A stretch of 64,000 nucleotides of DNA from Buddleja alternifolia (Eukaryota > Streptophyta > Magnoliopsida > Lamiales > Scrophulariaceae), in assembly GCA_019426215.1 (NCBI GenBank), contig CM033403.1, forward strand, positions 3,301,001-3,365,000, read 5' to 3'. The position numbers and the translations under genes are program-made. Below are positions 11,708 to 21,039 of this stretch, one piece after another; positions within the stretch are counted from its first letter, which is position 1; each line of letters opens with the position of its first letter. A model generated the notes under the pieces. The model was not told the DNA's origin and ran no database searches. It worked only from the letters and a program-made list of their open reading frames with translations.

Positions 11708-12549
11708 ATCATAAAGCATCATATTTAATAGGCATATAATTTAGGGGGAATCCACTTTATGATTATGTCTAAACTATATTTCCAAAAATGAAATGAGTTA
11801 TCAATTTTAGGGGGAACTTTAAAATTGTACTTACTTCATTAAGTAAGCGACTATGATCAAAATGACCTTAACAAATCTTATGCACCGATCATTAGCGTTT
11901 ACTTGTACTCATTACAATCTGATCGCTTGTAAAATGAAAGGTTTAAAAATCCAACAAGCGATTGATATGTATCAAATTAAATTTACTCTATAAAAGAATC
12001 TTCAGCGTTGAAAGAATTCCCACTTCAACGCTAAAGTAACTTTCTTTCACAAAAATTCATGCATAGTTTTCATCGCCACAAAGTAGCGTGTGGATGAGTC
12101 CAAAATTCTAGATTTGTTAACTACCCACACGTGCCTATCAAATCAAACTGACGGTTATGATTCCTATCTAAACCTAGGCAGTTCAGTAAAATGCATGAAT
12201 CTGAGTACGTGTCAGTGTACTATCAGGCACGTGTAATTTACGCTGAAAATTTCAAATTTTTTCAAACGTTTTCAAAAAGTAACTGCAAATCAGAAAAATG
12301 TTATAATATCCTATTTTACCGCACTTTTTGACATCCGAAGTTATGTGTACACGGTTCAGATTTCTTTCCCATTAACTTCTGTACACGTGTCATTCATCTA
12401 CCAATTGAGGAGTTACTTTTACCTTCTATTCAAACCTCTCAAAACTTTTACAGAAAACCTTTATCACTTCCAATCTCTCTACTGTAAAAGTCATTTCTCT
12501 CTAAAAAGCAAAAACTTCTCTCTTTTCTTCAAAGTTTCACCTTTCAGCA
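11708..12549 (+). other. copia A 3' untranslated region with two polypurine tracts
   Basis: No gene is apparent. Two AGGGGGAA tracts lie at 11743-11750 and 11809-11816, matching the multiple polypurine tracts described for Sireviruses. The distal part has a TATAAT-like box near 12301 and a long pyrimidine-rich stretch (12400-12548), which resembles a promoter plus leader for the ORF that follows. Confidence 0.6.
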
Positions 12550-12822
12550 ATGGCACCTGAAGCTTCAAAATCTTCCAAAACAGCAACTTCTGCTACCGAA
12601 AAACCTTCCCGTGCTGAAAAACCAGTGACGGTTAACGCCAGATTTTTGGTTAACTGGGATTATCTTTTTGATAACCAGAACTTCCCTCTTCGAACGATTC
12701 TTCCACTCGTTCAAGAATCTGGTTGGAGAGACATGCTTACTACTACTTACAACTACTATGAAGAAGAATCTCTCTACTTTTTCAATAATGGTGAAATTTC
12801 TGAAGACGCTAATGCTGAGTAA
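12550..12822 (+). pseudogene. putative extra ORF downstream of copia A pol, 3' truncated
   Basis: The ATG lies after a pyrimidine-rich leader (CAGCAATGGC). About 85 codons are original: a Ser/Lys/Thr-rich N-terminus, then a Trp- and aromatic-rich segment (VNWDYLF, ESGWRDML, YNYYEEE). The last few codons come from the antisense gag of the adjoining minus-strand copia fragment, so the true C-terminus is lost near 12805. I do not recognise the product firmly. Some copia and gypsy elements carry an additional ORF here, sometimes called env-like or a putative plant transposon protein. No signal peptide or membrane segment is visible. Confidence 0.4.
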
Positions 12823-13082
12823 AGTGCACTTCGTCCAACATTATCTAGATTTGCTCTTTTTCGATCCTCAGGCGTCCATTCTAACTTAGGTTTCTCGACA
12901 TAACCATCTGGAGTGGCCTCGGTTGCTCCAGGGGCTCGAGTTACAACTTTCATAATCTGAATGGGACCACCTGTAATTACATCACACATTTCACTATCGC
13001 ATGAGCATAAGTAAGCGAATGCTCTAAGTTTCCAAGAATCATAATTTGACTCTACCAACTTAGGCATTTTGTTGAAAGCCAT
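12806..13082 (-). pseudogene. copia gag N-terminus, truncated
   Basis: Starts MAFNKMPKLVESNYDSWK, the same gag start as copies B and C (the annotated ATG at 13082 follows an AT-rich leader). A SNYDSWKLRAFAYL-like segment opens the gag domain, as in copia gag families. It runs to about LDNVGRSALYSAL and is then replaced by copy A sequence. No internal stop is seen in this piece. Confidence 0.8.
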
Positions 13083-13189
13083 AGTGAGATTTTTTTTTTT
13101 GAAGAGAAAATTTAAAGCGACTAAGTTCAAAAACAAATAGATCTGAACAAGCAGTTATGCTCGGAAATGTTTAGGTTTCTAATTCAACC

Positions 13190-13201
13190 GCTCTGATACC
13201 A
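13190..13201 (-). promoter_or_regulatory. primer binding site, tRNA-iMet
   Basis: The reverse complement is TGGTATCAGAGC, a perfect 12-base match to the 3' end of plant initiator tRNA-Met, placed 2 bp from the LTR. Confidence 0.9.
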
Positions 13202-13203
13202 CT

Positions 13204-14697
13204 TGGTGGTCCCAAGTGGCATACGAAAGGGTCTAGAAGGGGATGGGGGGTTGAATAGACCTTGAAGTCTTTTTCGACTTCACAAAAATTTTCGTATCAC
13301 TTTAGAAATTTGAACGCTTGGGTCAGACGCTTCAGAGTAGTTAACTTAGACTTAGTGATTTCAGCAGTTTACCAAAGTAGGGCAACACTTAGATCGCTTA
13401 ATCAGGGTTAGCACAACGGAAATGATTTTTAGCGTTCTTTTAGATAATTTAATCGCTTTGCAATTTTATTTGTCTTTTTCAGAATAATATAATGTGATGA
13501 ATATAAGACAATAAAATATAAATGACACAATAATTTGTAAGGTTCACTGGGTGATGTAATCCCAGCTACGTCCTTCTTCTCCTATTTCACTTGGAGGAAT
13601 TTACTATGATGGTTATCAAAGAATCACACAGAAACTTCTACAAAATAGTAATGGATGAAAATGATCTTGGGCTCCTTGATCACACAGACTTCAGCGCCAA
13701 TGAAGATCGTCTTCTTCAAGCTTCTCTCACTCAGAAATACTGCCTGAAAGGTTTCAACAACTTTTCTCACTCAGATGAAAGGTTGAGGTTTGTCACTATG
13801 GTTTGTTTGTTTTAGAGAAGATCAAACAACTTGGAATATCTCAATTGGAGTTTGAATTTCTTCTTTGGAAGATATTTGAGATATTTGTGACTGTCTGAAA
13901 TGTAGATAGAAAGATTGAAAGGTTTTGGCTATGGGGTTTCTAAGCTTTTTCCAGAAAGAATGTACGTAAGATTTTTGGCAATAATTTCTCGTATATTCTC
14001 GTTGTTATCTATTTTGGGTTTTTCTCGAGCAAGTTATTTATAGGCAATTTCTTGGGATCTGTCCGTTGGACACATGTAGAAGCGTGCCTTTCAAGTGGCG
14101 CGTGATCATACCTAAAGTCTGACATTCCTGAAAATTCACTGAATCCGATTGGACGGGAGCAGCTAAAACTCTGAAACTTCTGACAGTCTGGTCAAAAGGT
14201 GGCTTGTCCACAAGTCATAGTAGCTTATCACATTTAATGCTCTTATCAGGCATTTAATGCATTTGAATTTATTTCCCGTTGGAAATAAATGTCCGTTGAA
14301 TGATTGCATTTAAGTCCTTCATGACTTGAGGATTTATTTCAGGTGAATCTTACATCCATCGCTTGAGACAGTTTGAGCGCTTGATCCATGTATCCTGAAA
14401 TAGGTTCCTTTAGTGTTTGACGGATGCTAAGCGACAAATCTTCATCTCTGGTTGACTTCAGACGCTGGTCTTCAACATTCTTCTCTAATAGACTCCCCTA
14501 GAATTCTACTAGCGATTCAATTACTAAGACTTAGTCTAAAATCTACAAAGATAAAAATTACAAGCCTAAACAAAATTACAACCTTTCAAACGCTTAAACA
14601 ATGATCTAAGGAAAACATAAACTTACATTTTATTTGGGGTCTAACAATGAATCCTATCTTGTCATCATCAAAACATCTAACATGAAATTTCCTAACA
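13204..14697 (-). repeat. copia 5' LTR (same family as 51024-52571)
   Basis: Ends are TGGTGGTCCC and CCTAACA on the plus strand, so on its own strand it starts TGTTAGG and ends CCA. Long stretches match the copy C LTR (51024-52571) and the split copy B LTR. It supplies the uninterrupted version of the Harbinger insertion site in copy B (TTTCTAAGCTTT near 13950). Confidence 0.88.
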
Positions 14698-15069
14698 AAA
14701 TCAAAAAGCCGATTGTATAAATCTGGCCAAAGATTCGGACCGACAAGGGCGTCTTCTCAAGGATCTCGAAAATCCGATGGAAGAAACCCCACAAGACGAA
14801 CTTTCAAACGGACACACACCCAAACAAATGAAAGTTTCAAAGATTGTAACTACTGGACATGTGGAGCTTGTGGCCACATTTCCCCAGATTGTCCACAAAA
14901 GAGTGGCGAAGTAAAACAATTCGAAGCCACTAATGACATTTTGGATGCATTATTCTATGGAGAATTGATACCTATTTATCAATTCGAGAATATCCCCTCA
15001 GATGAAAGTGTCTATGAGGAGGAGATACATAGTGATTCAGATGAGACATCAACTGAATCAGAAGAGTAA
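14698..15069 (+). pseudogene. caulimovirid capsid protein, C-terminal part
   Basis: The frame has no usable ATG because the 5' part is missing. It encodes a strongly basic segment (RRTFKR), then a Cys-His box spaced like CX4CX4HX4C (CNYWTCGACGHISPDC), and an acidic Ser/Glu-rich tail. Caulimovirid capsid proteins normally have CXCX2CX4HX4C; here the second Cys is Tyr. The box binds viral RNA during packaging. The next ORF starts 8 bp after the TAA at 15067-15069, a typical tight viral arrangement. Confidence 0.7.
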
Positions 15070-15076
15070 TTTCAGC

Positions 15077-15325
15077 ATGCCTGGAATTCCCATTTATACA
15101 GTTCAACAGCTCAGAACTGTTGTCTCTAATTTCAGAGAAAAAATTGAGAGAAGTAGGACCATAATTCAACATTATGAAACTACTATCCAATTATTAAGCG
15201 AAACACCGCTTTGCTTAAGAAAAATAATTGAACATGGAACCAAGATAATAGTCTGGTTAGGACATGTTCATAATCTTGAAAGTCATATTGAAACAATGAC
15301 TAGACATAATCGTTCCATATTCTGA
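15077..15325 (+). CDS. small viral ORF between capsid and movement protein
   Basis: An 82-codon open frame starts MPGIPIYT 8 bp after the capsid stop and ends 19 bp before the movement protein. It has no internal stop. It is rich in Leu, Ile, Glu and Arg with a heptad-like middle (QLRTVVSNFREKIERSRTII), so a helical or coiled-coil fold is plausible. Caulimovirids often carry a small virion-associated protein with a coiled coil; this may be its counterpart, but I cannot confirm that from sequence. The start was chosen for spacing; an upstream ATG in frame overlaps capsid. Confidence 0.5.
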   Translation: MPGIPIYTVQQLRTVVSNFREKIERSRTIIQHYETTIQLLSETPLCLRKIIEHGTKIIVWLGHVHNLESHIETMTRHNRSIF

Positions 15326-15344
15326 GAACGAGACAATCATTCTA

Positions 15345-16562
15345 ATGGATAATTCCAACGAGGGAGATAGGCTTCAGACAACGAAAAGCCTAGCCGGATT
15401 ATTTTCCAAAACATCTATCACAGATAAGACCATGGAAAAGATCATGAGACAAGACTCTAACATCGACAAATATGATGGTTTTAGAGTTAGTGGTATCAAC
15501 CGAATCCTAAATCAAATAGGATTAAGGCAAAGAAAGCATAACATCCAATACAAAGTAAATACCGGGGAGTTCTCAATTCCCATGGAATTAACGGGTAATG
15601 TGATGAAAATGCAGCTTATGCCAAAGGAAGAGATTCTGGAGGAATTAAGAAAGCTAAAAAAGGAAGTAGCAGTAACTATGAATTGGATCCATATAGGAGC
15701 TATTGAAGTAGTAATCAAAGCTACCTTCAAAGAAGAAATTGATTCTCCATTACATTTGTCAATAATGGACAAGCGAATTAATAACCTAAGAGACGGTTGT
15801 CTTGGTACAATGGTAGGAAATTTATATGCAGGGAAACTTATGTTTGACATTTACCCAAGAATTGCATATAACCTAGCGGACCAAGATTTCGACCGAGTTC
15901 TAACCCTTCATCAAGATTTCAAAAGAAATGATCTTATGAAAGAAGGAAATAGACCATATTCTATAACATATAGAATTGCATATGCACTTTCCAATACTCA
16001 TCATTCTGATTTGTTTATAAGGGAAGAGTATATTGAAATTCCACGAATTTTCGAGGAATTTGCCAAGGTAATGGCACCCGATCCAATTCAAATATCAAGA
16101 CTTGGAGGTGTTGATATCTTAATCCGAGACCATCCCGTTCTAGATAGAACAATAAGTTCTAGAACCAATTCTAATTATAGGATGTCCTTTTCCGAAGAAA
16201 GGATTAGGAGCCTAAGAGGAAAATAATTATATGAAGATTCAACTTCTCAAGCCATTTGGGTAGATAATGTAAAAATTAAATGCCCGGAAGGATGGAAAAA
16301 CGTGCAAGTAACATTTGACATCACAGAAACAAATAATTATTTCCCGTGTGATGATCTATACCATTTGCAGCAATCTACTGTGGGCAAATACGAGTGTATG
16401 CTAGAAATAGCAGGATATGAAGTATTTGTTCCAGGAGTTGCAGGACATAACCAGGGAATGGTAACCCTGGGGTTGAGCTTCCTTGAGGAACACAAACCTT
16501 GGGGAAGAAAAGGAAAGGGAATGGAATTTAGCCTGGATGGACATGTTATTCAAATTGAATAA
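15345..16562 (+). pseudogene. caulimovirid movement protein (30K superfamily), one internal stop
   Basis: The ATG at 15345 opens a frame of 293 codons to TAA 16224-16226. The same frame then continues to TAA 16560-16562. The segment with HIGAIEVVIKATF, DSPLHLSIMD and RDGCLGTMVGNL is the core of the 30K movement domain, which lets virus pass through plasmodesmata. The C-terminal part after the stop (CPEGWKNVQVTFDI, then GMVTLGLSFLEEH) still looks like coding sequence. The polymerase ATG follows the final stop directly. Confidence 0.8.
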
Positions 16563-18659
16563 ATGACCAGCCCCTTTTCAATATACATATCTATTGGTAT
16601 GTTATACGAACAATATAAGCCAGAATATTTTGCAGCCTATATTGATTCAGGATCAGGAATTTGCACAGCAAAACCTGAGGTTTTTCCTAGCAATAATATG
16701 GAATCCTTACCTATTATTGCAGGAAGAGATTTTTCTCAGAAAATCCTTATTCTTAATCAAGGAATAAGAGACGCTTATATCATGATAGGCGGAGCATTGG
16801 GAACTCCTTGGTACAAGGTAAAAATGCCACCGATATATTTTCATGATACCGGAGCAGATATTTTGTTGGGTAACAATTTTATCCAAACATTTGCAAAATA
16901 TGTGCAAGATAACAACAAGCATTTGTTGATATTTACTACTCATTGTGGTAATGAGATCCGAGTGTTGCGACGCGCAAAGGCTTTTAACCGGCTTCTGCCG
17001 ATTACTTTTTGCAGCAAACGTGGTGATTTTATAAATGATTCCAAATTAACCCATTCAAAAATGCAGGATAAAAGGAGATTTGGAAGAGCCTTGTTATCTT
17101 TCAGACAACAAGGATATGAGAAGTATTGTGAGGATTCTCATTTGGTCTCTCCAAAACTAAATCTTCTTGAAAGAACAAGAACTAGAGAGCTAAATGAAGA
17201 AGGACTTTGCCTTCTTAAGAATGCTTTACAAGAAACAAAATGGGATAACATTTACGAAGAAAGCTTGCTTTCTCTTGAAAATGTTAAGAGACTAATTCAA
17301 AGGAACTTCAAAGAAAATCCTTTGGCTTGGGTATGAGTAAAAGTAAAAGAACAATGCAAGTATGAGTATGTTCGATACAAGCCAATCTAGATGAATATGG
17401 AGGATAAGAAAGATATGCAAATGATTATTAAAGAACATATCTATCTTAAACTCATAGAACCTGGAGTCTCTTCTTATAGTAGCCCTGGTTTTCTGGTAAG
17501 AAATCATGGGGAAATAAAAAGAGGAAAAGCAAGATTAGTAATCAACTACCAAGGTATCAATAAGATACTTGACTTTGATGGTTACTATATTCCCAGTAGA
17601 GAACACTTAATTGATTGCATCAAAGGTGCAAAAGTGTTTTCAAAGTTTGATTGTAAATCTGGTTTCTATCAGATTAGGATGGAAAAGGAGTCTAGAAAAT
17701 ATACTGTTTTCTCTACTCCACAAGGACAATATATCTGGAATGTACTTCTCATGGGTTTGGCTAATGCACCCCAGATATACCAAAGGAAAATGGATAATCT
17801 ATTTAAAGATTATTTTGAGTTTATGTTCGTCTATATTGATGACATCCTGATCGCATCTAAAAATATGAAGGAACACATTAAACACCTTGGGATATTTTCG
17901 GATGCATGTTATAAAGAAGGATTAGTGCTTTCCGAAAAGAAAGCAATAATTGGGGTTAATAAGATTGAATCTCTTGGGATTCTTATTGACGAAACAGGTA
18001 TTGAACTCCAGAAACATATTGTGGAAAAAATACGAAATTTTCCTGATGTTCTAAAAGACAAAAAGCAGCTTCAAAGCTTTTTGGGAGTCGTTAATTTTGC
18101 AAGTATCTTTATTAAAGATCTGGCAAAATACAGAAAGGATTTCTGACCGCTCTTAAAAGAAATGGAAAGCCAAAAATTGAAGTGGGAAGAAATTCACACT
18201 CAAAGGATTCGTGAGTTAAAACAAGTTTGTAACAACTTGCCAAAACTCGCAATACCCCAGGATAAAGATGATCTGGTAATCTATACAGACGCCAATGATT
18301 ATCGATGGGCAGCAGTGCTCATGAAAAGAACTACTACAGGGGAAGAGCCTTGTAGATATACAGGAGGATTGTTCACGGAACAACAAGCCAGAGTTTGGCA
18401 CATTAATGAAAAAGAATTCTTTGCAGTATGGAGGGCGTTCAAAAAATGGCCCCTTTTCTCATTAGCCAAAGAATTTACACTTAAAATTGATAATACGAAC
18501 GTTAAAGTTTTTTTGAAAAATAAACTTGAATCAAAAATCGAAAAAGCACGTATTCTCAGATGGCAAGCTGAATGTCAATATTATTGCTTTGACATTATTA
18601 TTGTGAAATCTCATGAAAATGTTCTTGCAGATTGCCTAACAAGAGATGGAAGCATCTGA
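16563..18659 (+). pseudogene. caulimovirid polymerase: protease, reverse transcriptase, RNase H
   Basis: One frame with three stops: TGA 17334-17336, TAG 17388-17390 and TGA 18144-18146. The protease motif is AAYIDSGSGIC (D28 of this ORF). RT has SKFDCKSGFYQI and the YIDDIL active site near 17832-17850, with a LLMGLANAP segment where relatives often have PFGL. RNase H has YTDAND, INEKEF, LKIDN and NVLADCLTR, so its acidic residues remain. The enzyme copies pregenomic RNA to DNA in the virion; no integrase follows. The start is the ATG immediately after the movement-protein stop. Three stops make it non-functional. Confidence 0.88.
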
Positions 18660-19989
18660 AGCTAATTCCATCATCACGAGATACAGGCATCTCAGGGAAA
18701 ACCTTGAGGAGCTTGATAAAAGGTTTGGACAGCTGTCCGTTAACGCTGAAGCAGCTGGCCATGAACAACGAGCTGATCTGGGCATAGTCCAGGACACAAT
18801 CAATGAAACAATGTATGCCATGACTCAGTTATGGACTGCATTAAACGAGCCAACTCGAAAGGCATCAACTTCGGTGATGACTCGCGAGTTACCAGAGCAG
18901 AACTCAAAATCTGCGTTTAGAGAACGGGGCTCTATACCCAAAGCGGTGGATTCAAATACCACTTGCACAAGTCCATTCTCAGACTCTGAGAAAATGGAAA
19001 GAGTTGAACAGAAGGAAGCGCAAGCTCCTACTAGTTCAAGTCAACCCACCACCTATGGGGTTAAAGAGGGAGAGATTAATCTTAGGCCACAAACGACGGG
19101 CATTTCTAAGATTAATACTAACTCAATTAATATTCATTGGCAGGGTTATCAGAGGTCTTGGGAAAAATTAATCTCAAGACAAGGAATAAATCCTAGTAAG
19201 ACCTTGGTAGAAATATCAGGGAAATACCCAAGGATTTGGATGCTCGAGGGCTCAAAGCCCGAAGAAGTTCGGGAATGGTATGATTTTGGGGCTTTAGCTT
19301 CAATCCATACTATGTCACCAAGTTTTCCGGAGATCTCCAAATTACCAGATTGGATTTCTAGTGCCGTGTACGATTCATGGCAAAACAACTCGCACCTCAA
19401 AAGGGGTGATATCCTGGAGCTAAAATTCATTTCAGCGGCTCTAGAAATTGCAAGAAAAGGGTCTCATCCAGTGTTTCATTTTATGAAGTTACAGAGACCA
19501 GATATGGCGGCCTACAACAGAGTTAAGGTTGCAACCGGAGATGCTCCTTTGGTCGGTTCTATCAATGAAGATGAAATTTCCATCAGAAGAGCATGGGGTA
19601 TGTGGGTCTGTTTTACAGAGATGGACAAGGTCAAGTATCCATTCAAAATATTCTCAAATTCAGCGAATGGATCATTCCTGTTAAACTCCATGACAGGGAA
19701 AAGTACTGAGTTCGCAGAAAAGGCCTTTGAACAAAAAAGGACTCTTATCTGGGAAAATAAGTTACCAGCAACTGAAGCTACCAGGAAGAAGGCCTGCAAC
19801 ATGATGCATGTTGATCAATGGAAAAACCGGGAATGCTCAAGTTGCGAGTTTCAAGAGAAACCCCTATTCGGAACACTGATACGGGTTACCAAGACAAAAC
19901 CCGAGTCGGAAAAGGACAAGGAAAAAAGAAAGACGTTTTACCCAACAAACTGGGTAAAACCATGTAAGAGACAAAGGCGGCCTAAATAA
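18646..19989 (+). CDS. last viral ORF, 447 codons, open, function not recognised
   Basis: The ATG overlaps the end of RNase H by 14 bp (stop at 18657-18659), which fits the reinitiation-coupled ORFs of caulimovirids. The frame is uninterrupted. Residues 1-70 are Leu/Glu/Gln-rich and likely coiled coil. A Ser/Thr/Pro-rich linker follows, then a Trp-rich folded region (roughly 160-370), and a very basic tail ending KPCKRQRRPK. Its place matches the translational transactivator ORF of cavemo- and solendoviruses or the ORF4 of tungro-type viruses, but I see no diagnostic motif. It is the only long viral ORF without a stop. Confidence 0.7.
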   Translation: MEASEANSIITRYRHLRENLEELDKRFGQLSVNAEAAGHEQRADLGIVQDTINETMYAMTQLWTALNEPTRKASTSVMTRELPEQNSKSAFRERGSIPKAVDSNTTCTSPFSDSEKMERVEQKEAQAPTSSSQPTTYGVKEGEINLRPQTTGISKINTNSINIHWQGYQRSWEKLISRQGINPSKTLVEISGKYPRIWMLEGSKPEEVREWYDFGALASIHTMSPSFPEISKLPDWISSAVYDSWQNNSHLKRGDILELKFISAALEIARKGSHPVFHFMKLQRPDMAAYNRVKVATGDAPLVGSINEDEISIRRAWGMWVCFTEMDKVKYPFKIFSNSANGSFLLNSMTGKSTEFAEKAFEQKRTLIWENKLPATEATRKKACNMMHVDQWKNRECSSCEFQEKPLFGTLIRVTKTKPESEKDKEKRKTFYPTNWVKPCKRQRRPK

Positions 19990-20115
19990 TTAGGCACACC
20001 TAGAAAGGAATCAATCATGTGATTGATTAGTGGAGAACAGCTGTACCAAACAGCTGTAAAAGTCAAGGCGTGGTAGACAAAGTGGCAAACACAGGGACCC
20101 ACGCGCATTAAGGAT

Positions 20116-20190
20116 TGACGCATGCAATGACGTCAAAAGATTAGAGAGGTTTTGGAATCCAACTTTGAAATCCGAAACCAAGTCTATAAA
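20116..20190 (+). promoter_or_regulatory. pararetroviral promoter: as-1-like element and TATA box
   Basis: Two TGACG motifs start at 20116 and 20128, exactly 12 bp apart as in the CaMV 35S as-1 element, and the second is part of TGACGTCA. TATAAA lies at 20185-20190, giving a predicted start near 20215-20220. It sits just downstream of the last ORF, where caulimovirids place the pregenomic promoter. Confidence 0.72.
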
Positions 20191-20410
20191 CAAGGAAGCC
20201 CAAAGCAAATGGAGATTATCAGAAATCTTCTCCAACTCTTTTTCATACAAATATTCATAGAAAATTTGTAATCTTTCTTCTGTTATAGTTTTAAGACACA
20301 AGTTTATGGGGATTTCCCCAATAGTAAGTCCTCTCATGAGAGGCTAAAAGATTTTCTCCTCCAATAGCGGAGTAGGATACTATTATGTAATTTTAATTTT
20401 GTATCTCATC

Positions 20411-20416
20411 AATAAA
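20411..20416 (+). terminator. pararetroviral poly(A) signal
   Basis: AATAAA lies about 190-200 bp after the predicted start. Caulimovirids have the signal shortly after the start so that it is read only on the second pass, giving terminally redundant RNA. Confidence 0.55.
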
Positions 20417-20640
20417 GAAAAGGCTTTGTCCAACGTGTTGTCCAAAATCCAAATTATAATTATATCTGTTTATATCTTTTACGCCTACGGGCAGGAAACG
20501 AAGTATGTTGTGCTATGTATCGCTGAAGGAGCCAAGGACTGCGAACCACCGACTGCGGGCGTGTGGTTGGAAGAGTCCGTAAAATCGAGTACTTGGAATA
20601 CCCGGCGATAAGGCGGTCAAAAGAAGGTATAAAGTTATGT
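20417..20640 (+). other. pararetroviral leader remnant
   Basis: Contains GC-rich, structured-looking sequence but no TGGTATCAGAGC primer site. The leader is therefore cut before the site where minus-strand synthesis would start, or the site has decayed. The right border with host DNA cannot be fixed by eye. Confidence 0.4.
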
Positions 20641-21039
20641 AAAAATTAATTTTATTTCGTAAGCATGTTGGGCCTAATCAATTAGAATTTCCCTTTTGCT
20701 AAAACTATCTGATGTTAGATTATTTCATAAAAGTATACAGGCTGTTTTGAAAAGGTTTGAAAATATGGGGGTAGTTTGCAATAAAGGGAAGGACCATGGT
20801 GACACATTTTATCAAGAAGAGGGACTAATGTGCCACTTTTATTAGATGAAGGACCAAAGTGAGACAAACCAAAAAGCAGAGGGACCATAGGAGTCATTCT
20901 CTCTAAAATATACAAGATAGTTGCATGCATTTTGTAGTATATATATTATAATATAATAAGAGAGATTAATTATATTAATAAATTTCCGCCACTATTTGTT
21001 TTGTGTTTTTTGTGCTCCTATCAAGGTATTAAACCTTGA
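20641..21039. other. AT-rich spacer
   Basis: No gene seen. Part of it (20750-20900) is a loosely repeated motif of the form GGACCAAAGTGA with variants, which looks like a dispersed repeat remnant. Confidence 0.4.

Larger units (their letters stand above)
1..12805 (+). mobile_element. Sirevirus-like Ty1/copia retrotransposon, copy A (5' end outside window, split by Athila-1)
   Basis: Plus-strand copia element with domains in the order gag, protease, integrase, RT, RNase H, which is the copia order. It starts inside gag, is interrupted at 406-7503 by Athila-1, and resumes at 7509. The integrase and gag resemble the Sirevirus lineage, and two purine tracts follow pol, which is also a Sirevirus trait. 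No 3' LTR is seen; the copy ends at about 12805 against a minus-strand relative. It carries several stops and a frameshift, so it is dead. Copies B, C, D and the fragment at 12806-14697 are the same family. The lineage assignment is from remembered family features. Confidence 0.85.
12806..14697 (-). mobile_element. Sirevirus-like copia fragment: 5' LTR plus gag start
   Basis: Minus-strand piece of the same family as copies A, B and C: an LTR, a tRNA-iMet primer site and the first 90 or so gag codons. It stops at about 12805 in the middle of gag, facing copy A tail-to-head. The outer LTR end at 14697 abuts pararetrovirus sequence, so this element probably inserted into the viral capsid gene and later lost its 3' part. 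Confidence 0.85.
14698..20640 (+). mobile_element. endogenous pararetrovirus (Caulimoviridae), incomplete copy
   Basis: Compact plus-strand gene array: capsid C-terminus with Cys-His box, small ORF, 30K-type movement protein, protease-RT-RNase H, then a 447-codon ORF, followed by a promoter, poly(A) signal and leader. There is no integrase and no LTR, which separates it from retrotransposons. The order capsid, movement protein, polymerase recalls cavemo- and solendoviruses (from memory). The 5' end is cut by the copia LTR. No tRNA-iMet primer site is present in the leader piece, so the copy is less than one genome. The right edge is uncertain. Confidence 0.88.

Noticed and set aside
20399..20611. 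70-codon frame in the viral leader
   Set aside because: Begins at TTG, crosses the poly(A) signal, and has no recognisable domain; leaders of these viruses contain small ORFs but this one is not supported.
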